A stretch of DNA of 64,000 nucleotides from CAWUFC02 sp963921335 (GTDB lineage Bacteria; Pseudomonadota; Gammaproteobacteria; Pseudomonadales; Halieaceae): NCBI GenBank assembly GCA_963921335.3, contig CAWUFC020000001.1:1674001-1738000 (forward strand). Direction: 5' to 3'. Each line of letters starts with the position of its first letter. Within the stretch, counting starts at the first letter, position 1. A program made the translations under genes and the position numbers. Below the pieces are notes generated by a model. It searched no databases, was not told where the DNA came from, and saw nothing but the letters and a program-made list of their open reading frames with translations. Below, piece after piece: positions 7,938-17,127 of the stretch.

Positions 7938-9289
7938 TGAAGCCCATGCAGATCTCAGATATTGCCGACTCCCTGCAGGGTGAGCTTTTGAGCGGTGATT
8001 GTCGGTTTGAATCCGTATGCACCGACTCCCGAACTCTTCAGCCGGGGGACCTGTTTGTGGCGCTGACGGGAGAACAGTTTGACGGACACGATTACATTGA
8101 GGATGTGGTCGGGCGCGGAGCTTCGGGAGCAGTGGTCAGTATTGGCGCGGATTATTCGGTGCCCTGCCTGAAAGTGTCAGATACCCAGCTGGCCCTGGGT
8201 CAGCTGGCGGCGCTCAATCGCGATTACTTTACCGGGCCGTTGATTGGAATTACGGGAAGCAGCGGCAAAACCACGGTTAAGAACATGCTCACCAGCATTT
8301 GTTCCCAGCGCGGAGTCACCCATGCCACCGGGGGTAATTTCAACAATGAGATTGGTGCGCCGTTGACCTTGTTGGGCCTGTCGCCGGAGCACGAGTTCGC
8401 CGTCATCGAGATGGGCGCAGCGGGTGCGGGTGACATAGCCTACCTGGCGGGACTGGCGCGGCCCGCTGTGTCGGTGTTGCTCAATGCCATGCCTGCCCAC
8501 CTGGAAGGATTTGGCAGCGTCGACGGTGTGGCCCGAGCCAAGGGTGAAATCTATCAAGCGCTGGCAGTTGATGGCATCGCCGTAGTCAACGCCGACAGTG
8601 AGTATCGCGGCCTGTGGGAAGGTCTCGTTGGTGATCGCTCAATGATTCGCTTTGGTCTGAGTGAGGATGCCGATGTTCGCGCCAGCGCAATCGATGATGA
8701 GGGCGCACTCGGCTGCCGTTTTCAGCTACACACGCCGGTTGGTGACGGGGTAGTCAATCTGCAGTTGATTGGCGCACACAATGTGATGAATGCCCTGGCG
8801 GCCGCTGCGGCTGCCCATGCCATTGGTCTGGATCTGGTCGCGATTGCGGCCGGTCTGGAACAGGTTCAGTCCGGCCCCGGGCGCCTTTATCCCCAGCGGG
8901 TTGAAAGTGGGGCGCTTGTGGTGGATGACAGTTACAACGCCAACCCGGGTTCCGTAGAAGCCGCCATTGATTTGCTGGTGGCGAGCCCCGGACGAGGCAC
9001 TTTGATTCTCGGTTTCATGGCGGAGCTCGGTCCTGATAGTGATGCCCTGCATGAGCAGGTGGGCCGTTATGCCAGCAGTGCGGGACTGGATCGCTTGTGG
9101 CTGGTCGGGAAGGCTGCTGCCGCAGCGGCAGGATTCGGAAGCACTGCCCGTGTCTTCGAAAATACGGCGGCGGTCTCTGAGGCGCTGGGCGAATTCGATG
9201 AGCAGGATGTAGTGCTGGTGAAGGGCTCGCGCAGCGCTGGCATGGAGGCAGTGGTCTCAGCGTTCACTACCAGCGGGGGAGGTGACTGA
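7937..9289 (+). CDS. murF: UDP-MurNAc-tripeptide:D-Ala-D-Ala ligase MurF
   Basis: This 450-residue Mur ligase attaches D-Ala-D-Ala to the UDP-MurNAc-tripeptide. The ATP loop GITGSSGKTTVK lies near residue 105. It is followed by the GNFNNEIGAPLTLL segment and the C-terminal DDSYNANPGSVEAA motif characteristic of MurF. The start overlaps the murE stop as TGATG. Confidence 0.96.
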   Translation: MKPMQISDIADSLQGELLSGDCRFESVCTDSRTLQPGDLFVALTGEQFDGHDYIEDVVGRGASGAVVSIGADYSVPCLKVSDTQLALGQLAALNRDYFTGPLIGITGSSGKTTVKNMLTSICSQRGVTHATGGNFNNEIGAPLTLLGLSPEHEFAVIEMGAAGAGDIAYLAGLARPAVSVLLNAMPAHLEGFGSVDGVARAKGEIYQALAVDGIAVVNADSEYRGLWEGLVGDRSMIRFGLSEDADVRASAIDDEGALGCRFQLHTPVGDGVVNLQLIGAHNVMNALAAAAAAHAIGLDLVAIAAGLEQVQSGPGRLYPQRVESGALVVDDSYNANPGSVEAAIDLLVASPGRGTLILGFMAELGPDSDALHEQVGRYASSAGLDRLWLVGKAAAAAAGFGSTARVFENTAAVSEALGEFDEQDVVLVKGSRSAGMEAVVSAFTTSGGGD

Positions 9290-9290
9290 T

Positions 9291-10373
9291 ATGTTGCTTT
9301 GGCTTGCAGAGTACCTCAGCAGCTTCGACAGCGGTTTCCAGGTTTTTCAGTACCTGACCTTCCGCGCCATTCTCGGAGTCATGACCGCGCTAGCCATATC
9401 GCTGCTGGTTGGGCCCTACATGATCCGGAGTCTCAATTATCACCAGATTGGGCAGGCGGTGCGTGAAGATGGCCCTGAGTCACATTTGACCAAGTCCGGT
9501 ACGCCCACGATGGGTGGCGCCCTGATTCTTGTCGGCATCGCCGTAAGTACCCTGTTGTGGAGTGATCTCAGCAACGAGTATGTGTGGCTGGTGCTGTTTG
9601 TCACTGCGGTGTTCGGCGCCGTCGGCTGGGTGGATGACTATCGCAAGGTCATTGAGAAAGACTCTCGCGGCCTGCCCGCACGCTGGAAGTACTTTTGGCA
9701 GTCTGTGGCCGGTCTGGCCGTGGCACTGTACCTGTTCACCATGATCGACGATCCCGTGGCGACCACCCTTTACGTCCCCTTCTTCAAAAACTTCGCCTGG
9801 GAGATGGGCCTGTTCTTTGTTGTGCTGGCGTACTTCGTCATTGTTGGCGCCAGTAACGCGGTGAACCTCACAGATGGCCTGGATGGTCTGGCCATCCTGC
9901 CTACCGTGATGGTGGGCTCGGCGCTTGGCATCATCGCCTACCTCAGCGGTAACTCCCAGTTTTCTGAATACCTGCATATCGCCTACGTACCCGGTGCCGG
10001 TGAGCTGGTGGTGTTTTGCGGTGCCCTGGCCGGCGCCGGGCTGGGTTTTCTCTGGTTCAACACTTATCCCGCGCAGGTATTTATGGGTGATGTTGGTGCG
10101 CTCGCTCTCGGCGCCGCCCTGGGCGCAGTGGCGGTCATTACCCGTCATGAAATCGTGTTCTTCATCATGGGCGGCATCTTCGTGCTGGAAACCGTGTCGG
10201 TGATTCTGCAAGTGGCATCTTTCAAGTTAACCGGTCGCCGTATTTTCCGCATGGCGCCTATTCATCACCATTTTGAACTGAAGGGTTGGCCGGAGCCGCG
10301 CGTCATCGTGCGCTTCTGGATCATCACCGTCATGCTGGTCCTGTTTGGGCTGGCCACGCTGAAGTTGCGCTGA
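9291..10373 (+). CDS. mraY: Phospho-MurNAc-pentapeptide transferase MraY
   Basis: The ATG at 9291 gives 360 residues, the same length as E. coli MraY. The polytopic inner-membrane enzyme transfers phospho-MurNAc-pentapeptide to undecaprenyl phosphate, making lipid I. Visible family motifs are the Mg-binding DDYRK segment near residue 115, NLTDGLDGLA near residue 193, and APIHHHFELKGW near the C-terminus. A GGGGGAGGT Shine-Dalgarno lies in the end of murF, so the ATG is chosen over an upstream GTG at 9282. Confidence 0.96.
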   Translation: MLLWLAEYLSSFDSGFQVFQYLTFRAILGVMTALAISLLVGPYMIRSLNYHQIGQAVREDGPESHLTKSGTPTMGGALILVGIAVSTLLWSDLSNEYVWLVLFVTAVFGAVGWVDDYRKVIEKDSRGLPARWKYFWQSVAGLAVALYLFTMIDDPVATTLYVPFFKNFAWEMGLFFVVLAYFVIVGASNAVNLTDGLDGLAILPTVMVGSALGIIAYLSGNSQFSEYLHIAYVPGAGELVVFCGALAGAGLGFLWFNTYPAQVFMGDVGALALGAALGAVAVITRHEIVFFIMGGIFVLETVSVILQVASFKLTGRRIFRMAPIHHHFELKGWPEPRVIVRFWIITVMLVLFGLATLKLR

Positions 10374-10382
10374 GACACAGGA

Positions 10383-11753
10383 ATGGGAGTGGCATTGAGC
10401 AAGTCAGTGACAACAGAGCAGAACCCCGTCGTCGTGGTCGGCCTCGGCCACACGGGTTTGTCCTGTGCGCGCTATCTGCACAGCTTGGGTGTTGCTTTTG
10501 CTGTGGTCGATTCCCGTGATTTGCCCCCCGGTCTGGCGGATATGCGTGCAGAAATGCCAGAGGTGCCTCTGCATCTGGGTGAATTCCCTGAGCGGGTACT
10601 GGCCGGTGCCGGTCGTTTGCTGGTGAGCCCGGGAGTCAGCCTGGACGAGCCGGGGATTGCGGCGGCGATAGCCTCCGGCGTGGAAGTCGCGGGAGATATT
10701 GATCTGTTTTGTGAGCAGGCCAGCGCGCCGATTGTCGGCATTACCGGCTCCAACGCCAAGTCCACGGTGACTGACCTGCTGGGTCTCATGCTGGCGCGAG
10801 CAGGCCGCAATATTGGTGTTGGCGGTAACCTCGGAGAGCCCGCGCTGGATCTGTTGCGCGATGATGCCGATGGCTACCTGCTTGAGTTGTCCAGTTTTCA
10901 GCTGGAGCGAGCCACCGCATTGCCGCTGGACCTGGTGGTGATTCTCAATCTCAGTGAGGATCATATGGATCGTCACGGCAGTCTCGACAACTATCGGCAG
11001 GCCAAGCTGCGCATCTATGACGCTGCCAGTCGTGCTGTTGTAAACCGCGATGAGCCTAGTCTGAAACCCTCAGATGCCGTGTCTGTTGTCGGTAGCTTTG
11101 GGCTTGATGAGCCGGGCCCGGAAGAGTACGGCCTGCGCCTTGTCGCCGGTGAAGAGTGGCTGTGCCGTGGTGAAGAGCCGCTGATGGCCTGTGCCGAGAT
11201 GCAGCTGGTAGGGCGCCACAATTATGCCAACGCCCTGGCCTGTCTGGCACTTGGCGACGCAATGGGTCTGGCATTGCCAGTGATGCTGGCCAGCCTGCGC
11301 GACTACCCGGGGCTGCCCCATCGCAGCGAGCTGATCGCCAGCATTGATGGCGTCAAGTACATCAACGATTCAAAAGCCACCAACACCGGTGCCACGATTG
11401 CCGCTCTGCAGGGTTTGTCCGCAGACAACAATATCGTGTTAATCGCCGGGGGCCAGGGTAAGGGCGCAAACTTTGGCGAACTGGCAGAGCCAGTGGTCGA
11501 CGCATGTCGCGCGGTCATTTTGTTTGGTGAGGATGCCGGGCTTATTGAGCAGGCCCTGGGCGATACCATCGCACTGCATCGGGTGACAGACCTTGAGCAG
11601 GCGCTGCACACGGCGCGCGAGCTTGCCCAGCCGGGCGATCTTGTTCTGTTGTCGCCAGCCTGCGCCAGTTTTGACATGTTCAGCAGTTTCGGTGATCGCG
11701 GCGATCAATTCGCTGCCCTGGTTCGCAACATGGCTGGGGAGGGCGAGCGCTGA
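10383..11753 (+). CDS. murD: UDP-MurNAc-L-Ala:D-glutamate ligase MurD
   Basis: This 456-residue cytoplasmic ligase adds D-Glu to UDP-MurNAc-L-Ala. The N-terminal Rossmann part begins VVVGLGHTGLSCARYL. The ATP loop is ITGSNAKST, with Ala in place of the more common Gly, a variant that other gammaproteobacteria such as pseudomonads also have. The C-terminal domain includes NDSKATNTGAT and LLSPACASFDMFSSF, typical of MurD. The start at 10383 has only a weak ribosome site (ACAGGA); a TTG at 10398 is an alternative. Confidence 0.95.
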   Translation: MGVALSKSVTTEQNPVVVVGLGHTGLSCARYLHSLGVAFAVVDSRDLPPGLADMRAEMPEVPLHLGEFPERVLAGAGRLLVSPGVSLDEPGIAAAIASGVEVAGDIDLFCEQASAPIVGITGSNAKSTVTDLLGLMLARAGRNIGVGGNLGEPALDLLRDDADGYLLELSSFQLERATALPLDLVVILNLSEDHMDRHGSLDNYRQAKLRIYDAASRAVVNRDEPSLKPSDAVSVVGSFGLDEPGPEEYGLRLVAGEEWLCRGEEPLMACAEMQLVGRHNYANALACLALGDAMGLALPVMLASLRDYPGLPHRSELIASIDGVKYINDSKATNTGATIAALQGLSADNNIVLIAGGQGKGANFGELAEPVVDACRAVILFGEDAGLIEQALGDTIALHRVTDLEQALHTARELAQPGDLVLLSPACASFDMFSSFGDRGDQFAALVRNMAGEGER

Positions 11754-12919
11754 TGGCCGGCGCTGTTGCCAGTTCCTCTCGCGCCAACCCGGTGAGTCTT
11801 TTTGCAGGCCCCGACGCCGTCACTCTGTCACTGGCGCTCGGTCTGGTCGTGATCGGTTTTATCGCCATTAGCTCGGCCTCGGTGGAGTATGCCGCGACCA
11901 ACTATGGCAACAGCGCTCATCATAGCCTGCGACACCTGATTTACGTGGGTCTGGCGTTCACCGCCGCACTTCTGGTGTATCTGGCGCCGCCGAAATTCTG
12001 GCTCAATACCGGCTGGGTCTGGTTCTTTCTTGCACTGGTCATGCTGATGCTGGTGTTGGTGCCCGGTATCGGCCTGAAAGTGAACGGAAGCCGTCGCTGG
12101 CTGGCTCTGGGTGGTTTCACTCTGCAGGCCTCTGAGTTCGCCAAAATGTTCCTGGTGGTGTATCTCGCCGGTTACCTGGTGCGTCGAGAGCAGCAGGTGC
12201 GAAGCGAGTGGAGCGGTTTCGTCAAGCCTATGGCAGTGGTGTTTGCCCTGACCCTGTTGCTCATGGGTGAGCCCGACTTTGGCGCCACTGTTGTCACTGT
12301 AGGTACAGCCTTCGGTATGTTGTTCCTGGCCGGCGTGCGGTTGGGGCACTTCATGCTCGTGGTCTTGGGTAGTGTGATGGCGCTAGTGATCCTGATTGTC
12401 TCCGAACCTTACCGGATGCAGCGTCTGACCGCCTATACCGATCCCTGGGCAGACCAATTCAACAGCGGCTACCAGTTGACCCAGTCCTTGATTGCCTTTG
12501 GTCGCGGTGAGTGGTTCGGGGTCGGCCTGGGTAACAGCGTGCAAAAACTGTTTTACCTGCCTGAAGCCCACACTGATTTTGTCTTTTCCATCTGGGCGGA
12601 GGAGACCGGTTTGCTCGGGGCGGCGCTGGTGATCGGCATGTACCTGGCCCTGGTACTGCGCATATTCCAGATTGCCCGCCGTAGCGTAGAGCGCGGCGAC
12701 CTGTTTGGTGCCCATGTTTGTCATGGCATCGCACTGATTTTTTCTGCCCAGGTCTTTATCAACATTGGCGTGAGCACCGGTTTGCTGCCCACCAAGGGTC
12801 TGACCCTGCCGCTGATCAGCTATGGCGGCAGCAGCTTGATCGCCTGCTGCGCGATGTTGGCGCTGGTGTTGCGTATCGAGATTGAACAGCGTCGGGGAGG
12901 TGGTAAACGTGGCCGCTGA
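11753..12919 (+). CDS. ftsW: Septal peptidoglycan glycosyltransferase FtsW (SEDS family)
   Basis: This 388-residue protein has about ten hydrophobic helices and SEDS family motifs, including NGSRRWL, EFAKMFLVVYLAGYLVRR, GEPDFGATVV, and ISYGGSSLIACCAML near the C-terminus. FtsW polymerises lipid II into glycan strands at the septum together with FtsI. The start codon overlaps the murD stop by 1 nt (TGATG). The C-terminus overlaps murG by 11 nt. Confidence 0.95.
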   Translation: MAGAVASSSRANPVSLFAGPDAVTLSLALGLVVIGFIAISSASVEYAATNYGNSAHHSLRHLIYVGLAFTAALLVYLAPPKFWLNTGWVWFFLALVMLMLVLVPGIGLKVNGSRRWLALGGFTLQASEFAKMFLVVYLAGYLVRREQQVRSEWSGFVKPMAVVFALTLLLMGEPDFGATVVTVGTAFGMLFLAGVRLGHFMLVVLGSVMALVILIVSEPYRMQRLTAYTDPWADQFNSGYQLTQSLIAFGRGEWFGVGLGNSVQKLFYLPEAHTDFVFSIWAEETGLLGAALVIGMYLALVLRIFQIARRSVERGDLFGAHVCHGIALIFSAQVFINIGVSTGLLPTKGLTLPLISYGGSSLIACCAMLALVLRIEIEQRRGGGKRGR

Positions 12920-13991
12920 ACTTCCCACAGTGCTGGTGCTTGCCGGTGGCACCGGGGGGCATGTCTACCCGGCGTTGGCTGTTGCGCTGGAGCTGCAGAA
13001 TCGTGGCCACAGTATTCGCTGGTTGGGCACCGAGCGCGGTCTTGAAGCTCGAGTGGTCCGGGTGGCGGGTTTGGTGATTGATTTTGTTGCCGTACGCGGA
13101 CTGCGCGGCAAGGGGTTGCTGTCCCGAATCTTTGGTGTGTTCGCACTGCTGGCGGCGGCTCTGCAGAGTCTGTGGCTGGTGTTTCGGATTCGTCCTGCCT
13201 GCGTTCTGGGCATGGGTGGCTATGTGGCGGGCCCCGCTGGTGTGGCTGCCTGGCTGTTACGTCGGCCACTAGTGATACACGAGCAGAATTCCGTGGCAGG
13301 TACAACCAATCGCCTGCTGAGTCGCTTCGCAACCCGGGTTCTTGCTGCTTACCCGGCTGCCTTTGAGCAGGCGAAAGTGTTGGGCAACCCGGTGCGCGCT
13401 GATTTATTGAGTGCGGGCGAACAGGCGCAATACGATTATCGGGGCCAGCGTCCGCTGCGGTTGTTTGTGGTGGGTGGCAGCCTTGGCGCGAAGGCGCTCA
13501 ATGAGGCATTGCCGCCAGCGGTGGCAGCATTGGTGCAGGGCGGCGATATAGAAGTGCGGCACCAAACAGGTGTCGATCATATCGAGGATGTGCGCTCGGC
13601 CTATGCTGCGTTGGGGCAACTGCCGGTTGAAGTGCTTCCTTATATAGAAGATATGGCGGCCATGTATGCCTGGGCCGATCTGGTGTTGTGCCGAGCCGGC
13701 GCCCTGACCGTGGCGGAGCTTTCCATCATGGCGCGCCCCGCAGTGCTGGTGCCGCTGCCCAATGCTATCGACAACCATCAGTATCACAACGCAGACTGGC
13801 TAGTCTCACGCGGTGCTGCGCTCATGTTGTCGCAGTCTGAGATGACCAGTGACAGGCTGGTTAGCGATCTTGCTGGCCTGCGTGCCAACCCTGAGCAGTT
13901 GCAGGCGATGTCGGCGGCGGCCCGGCAAGCGGCATTTCCTGAAGCCACGGGGCAGGTTGCGGATGTTTGTCAGGAGGTGTGTCGTGACTGA
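12909..13991 (+). CDS. murG: Lipid I N-acetylglucosaminyltransferase MurG
   Basis: MurG transfers GlcNAc from UDP-GlcNAc to lipid I on the cytoplasmic membrane face, making lipid II. The GT-B fold enzyme has the N-terminal loop AGGTGGHVYPALA, the HEQNSVAGTTNRLLS motif, the donor-site segment VVGGSLGAKALNEALP, and CRAGALTVAEL. The GTG at 12909 (360 aa) is chosen because GGGGAGG lies 8 nt upstream. An in-frame TTG at 12882 would add nine residues without a ribosome site. Confidence 0.95.
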   Translation: MAAELPTVLVLAGGTGGHVYPALAVALELQNRGHSIRWLGTERGLEARVVRVAGLVIDFVAVRGLRGKGLLSRIFGVFALLAAALQSLWLVFRIRPACVLGMGGYVAGPAGVAAWLLRRPLVIHEQNSVAGTTNRLLSRFATRVLAAYPAAFEQAKVLGNPVRADLLSAGEQAQYDYRGQRPLRLFVVGGSLGAKALNEALPPAVAALVQGGDIEVRHQTGVDHIEDVRSAYAALGQLPVEVLPYIEDMAAMYAWADLVLCRAGALTVAELSIMARPAVLVPLPNAIDNHQYHNADWLVSRGAALMLSQSEMTSDRLVSDLAGLRANPEQLQAMSAAARQAAFPEATGQVADVCQEVCRD

Positions 13992-15432
13992 CGACCAGCC
14001 TCAGTTCTCTATTCCCGAGATGCGCCGCATCAGCTCGATCCACATGATCGGTGTCGGTGGCGTGGGCATGTGCGGCATTGCAGAAGTGCTGTCTAACCTG
14101 GGTTATTACGTCAGTGGCTCCGACATGCGTGAGAGTCCTAATATCGACCGGCTGCGCAGTCTGGGTGTACGGGTTTATATCGGCCATCGCGGTGAGCAGG
14201 CGGTAGGTGCTGACGTGGTGGTGATTTCCAGCGCCGTGTCTGAGGACAATCCAGAGCTGCAGGCTGCCCGGGCCAATCGAATACCGGTTGTGCCGCGCGC
14301 AGAGATGCTGGCAGAGCTGATGCGCTATCGTCACGGTATCGCGGTAGCTGGTACCCATGGCAAAACCACAACGACCAGCATGATCGCTGCCATTTTTGCC
14401 GAGCAGGGCCTGGATCCCACCTTTGTCATTGGCGGTGTGGTGAACAGTACCGGTACCAATGCCCGTCTCGGCGATAGCCGCATACTGATTGCGGAAGCGG
14501 ATGAGAGCGATGCCTCCTTCCTGCATCTACAGCCCATGGTATCGGTGATCACCAATATTGAGGCGGATCACATGGAGACCTACGACGGCGACCTTCAGGT
14601 GCTGCGTCGTACTTTCATCGCCTTTCTTCACAACCTGCCGTTTTACGGCGTGGCCGTGCTTTGCGTTGACGATCCGGTCGTCACAGGTTTGGTGGCCGAA
14701 GCCGGTCGCACCGTGCTCACCTATGGTGTTGCCGAGCAGGCTGACTACCGCATTACCGATATTCGAAAGGAAGGGCTGGTGACGCATTTTAATGTTCAGC
14801 GTCCCGCGCCCGCGCAGGCGCTGTCGGTGAGCCTGAACATGCCCGGCATGCACAATGTGCTTAATGCCACAGCGGCGATCGCCGTGGCTTGCGATGAAGG
14901 CGTCTCAGACGAGGCCATTCAGCGTGGGCTGGCCGGTTTCCAGGGAGTAGGTCGACGTTTTGACGTGCGCGGTGAACTGGCTTTGGCAGCGGGCAGCGCG
15001 CTGCTGGTGGACGATTATGGTCACCATCCCACGGAAGTGAAGGCGACGATTGATGCGGTCAGGCAGGCCTGGCCGGATCGACGCCTGGTACTGGTCTTCC
15101 AGCCCCATCGCTACAGTCGCACGCGCGATTTGTACGAGGATTTTGTGCAGGTCCTGTCACGGGCAGATGTGCTGGTATTGCTGGAGGTCTACCCCGCGGG
15201 TGAGGCGTTTATCAGCGGTGCTGATGGCCGCAGCCTGAGTCGTAGCCTGCGTCAGCGCGGCGCGATTGATCCTGTGTTTGTGGAATCGGTCAAAGAAGTA
15301 CCAAAGGTGCTCTCTTCCGTGGTTCGCAATGGTGACATTGTGCTGACCCAGGGAGCCGGCAATGTCGGAGCCCTGGCTGCAGAGTTGCAGCAGCTTGGTT
15401 TGTCAGAACTAACCGGAGGGTCTCGCGCATGA
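13984..15432 (+). CDS. murC: UDP-MurNAc:L-alanine ligase MurC
   Basis: MurC starts pentapeptide assembly by adding L-Ala to UDP-MurNAc. The 482-residue protein shows the N-terminal IHMIGVGGVGMCGIAEVL, the ATP loop AVAGTHGKTTTTSM, the EADESDASFL segment and the C-terminal DDYGHHPTEVKAT, all MurC hallmarks. The GTG at 13984 follows an AGGAGGT Shine-Dalgarno by 5 nt and overlaps the murG stop. A longer open frame from 13849 lies inside murG and is not credible. Confidence 0.96.
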   Translation: MTDDQPQFSIPEMRRISSIHMIGVGGVGMCGIAEVLSNLGYYVSGSDMRESPNIDRLRSLGVRVYIGHRGEQAVGADVVVISSAVSEDNPELQAARANRIPVVPRAEMLAELMRYRHGIAVAGTHGKTTTTSMIAAIFAEQGLDPTFVIGGVVNSTGTNARLGDSRILIAEADESDASFLHLQPMVSVITNIEADHMETYDGDLQVLRRTFIAFLHNLPFYGVAVLCVDDPVVTGLVAEAGRTVLTYGVAEQADYRITDIRKEGLVTHFNVQRPAPAQALSVSLNMPGMHNVLNATAAIAVACDEGVSDEAIQRGLAGFQGVGRRFDVRGELALAAGSALLVDDYGHHPTEVKATIDAVRQAWPDRRLVLVFQPHRYSRTRDLYEDFVQVLSRADVLVLLEVYPAGEAFISGADGRSLSRSLRQRGAIDPVFVESVKEVPKVLSSVVRNGDIVLTQGAGNVGALAAELQQLGLSELTGGSRA

Positions 15433-16355
15433 GTGTCGATCTCGCCGGACGCGCGATAGCAGTGCTGTTGGGTGGTACCTCTTCCGAACGGGATATCTCG
15501 CTGCTGAGCGGTGCAACCGTCTGCAATGCGCTGTCGGATCTGGATGCGAAAGTACTGGGTCTGGACACGGCCAGCAGTGGCTGGTGGCAGCAGCTGGAAA
15601 GTGTCGACGCCGCCTTCATCATCCTGCACGGAGGCGACGGCGAGGATGGCACGATTCAGGGTGCCCTGCAGACGCTGTCGGTTCCCTATACCGGTTCAGG
15701 TGTGCTGGCCTCAGCGCTGGCCATGGACAAACTCCGCAGCAAGCGCCTGTGGCGCGGCATCGGTTTACCTACGGCCGATTTTGTCGAGTTGAAAGAGGAT
15801 TCGGATGCCGAAGCTTTGCTGGCGCAGCTGGGCAAGGTGTTTGTGAAGCCAGCCAGCGGTGGTTCCAGCATTGGTACTGCCGGTGCCGATAGCGCTGAAT
15901 CGCTGCGCGAGGCCTGGCGCCAGGCCTCGCAATACGGTGACAAGGTCATCGCCGAACAGCTCATCGAGGGCGATGAATACACCGTGGCCGTGCTCGACGG
16001 TGAGGCCCTGCCGGCTATCAAAATGGAAACCGACAACGCCTTTTATGACTACGAGGCCAAGTACTTCAGCGATGACACTCGCTACCTCTGTCCCTGTGGT
16101 TTGCCGGAAGACGACGAAGCTGAGCTGCAGCGTCTCGCGGTGCTGGCGTTTGAATCCCTGGGCTGCGAGTCCTGGGGAAGAGTGGATTTTATGCGCGACG
16201 GGGATGGCCGGTTCTGGATTCTTGAAGTGAATACCGTGCCGGGGATGACCGATCACAGTCTGGTCCCCATGGCCGCTCGGGCCGCAGGTATTGAGCTGCC
16301 TGAACTGGTTGGACGCATTGCCAGCTATGCACTGACAGCGGAGCGAGGATCATGA
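15429..16355 (+). CDS. ddl: D-alanine-D-alanine ligase
   Basis: This 308-residue ATP-grasp enzyme makes D-Ala-D-Ala for MurF. Family motifs visible are LLGGTSSERDISLLSG at the N-terminus, ILHGGDGEDGTIQG, the ATP-grasp KPASGGSSIGT near residue 142, and the metal-binding ILEVNTVPGMTDHSLVP near residue 262. The start overlaps the murC stop as ATGA, indicating translational coupling. This is the usual DdlB position in the cluster. Confidence 0.96.
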   Translation: MSVDLAGRAIAVLLGGTSSERDISLLSGATVCNALSDLDAKVLGLDTASSGWWQQLESVDAAFIILHGGDGEDGTIQGALQTLSVPYTGSGVLASALAMDKLRSKRLWRGIGLPTADFVELKEDSDAEALLAQLGKVFVKPASGGSSIGTAGADSAESLREAWRQASQYGDKVIAEQLIEGDEYTVAVLDGEALPAIKMETDNAFYDYEAKYFSDDTRYLCPCGLPEDDEAELQRLAVLAFESLGCESWGRVDFMRDGDGRFWILEVNTVPGMTDHSLVPMAARAAGIELPELVGRIASYALTAERGS

Positions 16356-17104
16356 GCCGCGGTGCCACACGCAAACACGCTCGCGGCCCTGAGCCCAGTA
16401 GCCGGTTGTCTCGTTTGGTGCGGCCGCTGCGGATGATTATCGCAGGCATAGGTTTGCTCGCTGCCTTTGGTCTGGTGCTGGTCGGTGGCTGGAAACTGGC
16501 GCAGTTACCGGTTGAGCGGGTGGTGTTTAGCGGTGATCTTGGGCGAGTGCCGCAGGCCAGGCTTGAGGCCATGGTGAGCGATAAACTCGACAGCGGATTC
16601 CTCAGTATTGATATCGAGGAGATTCGGGCGCCACTGCAGGCATTGCCCTGGGTCTTCAAAGTAGTGGTCAAGCGACGCTGGCCAAGTCATCTGGAAATTG
16701 TCGTCACCGAGCAGGTGCCGATCGCACGCTGGGGTGATGTGGCCTACCTGAATCAGCAGGGTGAAGTGTTCGCACCCATTCAATACGAAGCCATGCCTGA
16801 GCTGCCATTGCTGGAAGGGCCGCAGGGCAGCCAGCTGCAACTCATGCAGCGCTACCAATATATCAGGGAGCAGTTACAGCCCCTTGATCTGGAGGTGGTG
16901 GCACTGCAAATGGATCAGCGCGGCGGTCTGGTGGCCCGACTGCATACCGGCAGCGAGCTGGTATTCGGACGTGGGCAACTGGAACGCAAACTGGCGCGCT
17001 TCATGGGTGTTTATTACGCGGACCTCGCCGACAAGAGCGAACGACTGCGTTCAGTGGACTTGCGTTATGGGCACGGCCTGGCCGTGGCTATGGGCACCGG
17101 GTAA
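16352..17104 (+). CDS. ftsQ: Cell division protein FtsQ
   Basis: This 250-residue bitopic protein has a basic cytoplasmic tail, one membrane helix (about residues 29-49), a POTRA domain beginning VERVVFSGDLGRVPQARLEA, and a periplasmic beta domain ending with VDLRYGHGLAVAM. FtsQ scaffolds FtsB-FtsL and recruits later divisome proteins. The ATGA overlap with ddl fixes the start. Identity is supported by the position before ftsA. Confidence 0.94.
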   Translation: MSRGATRKHARGPEPSSRLSRLVRPLRMIIAGIGLLAAFGLVLVGGWKLAQLPVERVVFSGDLGRVPQARLEAMVSDKLDSGFLSIDIEEIRAPLQALPWVFKVVVKRRWPSHLEIVVTEQVPIARWGDVAYLNQQGEVFAPIQYEAMPELPLLEGPQGSQLQLMQRYQYIREQLQPLDLEVVALQMDQRGGLVARLHTGSELVFGRGQLERKLARFMGVYYADLADKSERLRSVDLRYGHGLAVAMGTG

Positions 17105-17127
17105 CGATAAAAAGGGGAATTCTGCTC

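Noticed and set aside
9480..10211. Reverse-strand frame opposite mraY
   Set aside because: It is Gln/His-rich shadow translation of a clear membrane enzyme gene.
10746..10775. MurD ATP loop with Ala in place of Gly (GSNAKST)
   Set aside because: This variant is known in other gammaproteobacteria such as pseudomonads, so it is not noteworthy.
13849..13983. N-terminal extension of murC
   Set aside because: The extra residues lie inside murG and are Arg/Cys-rich. The GTG at 13984 has a strong Shine-Dalgarno and a family-like N-terminus.
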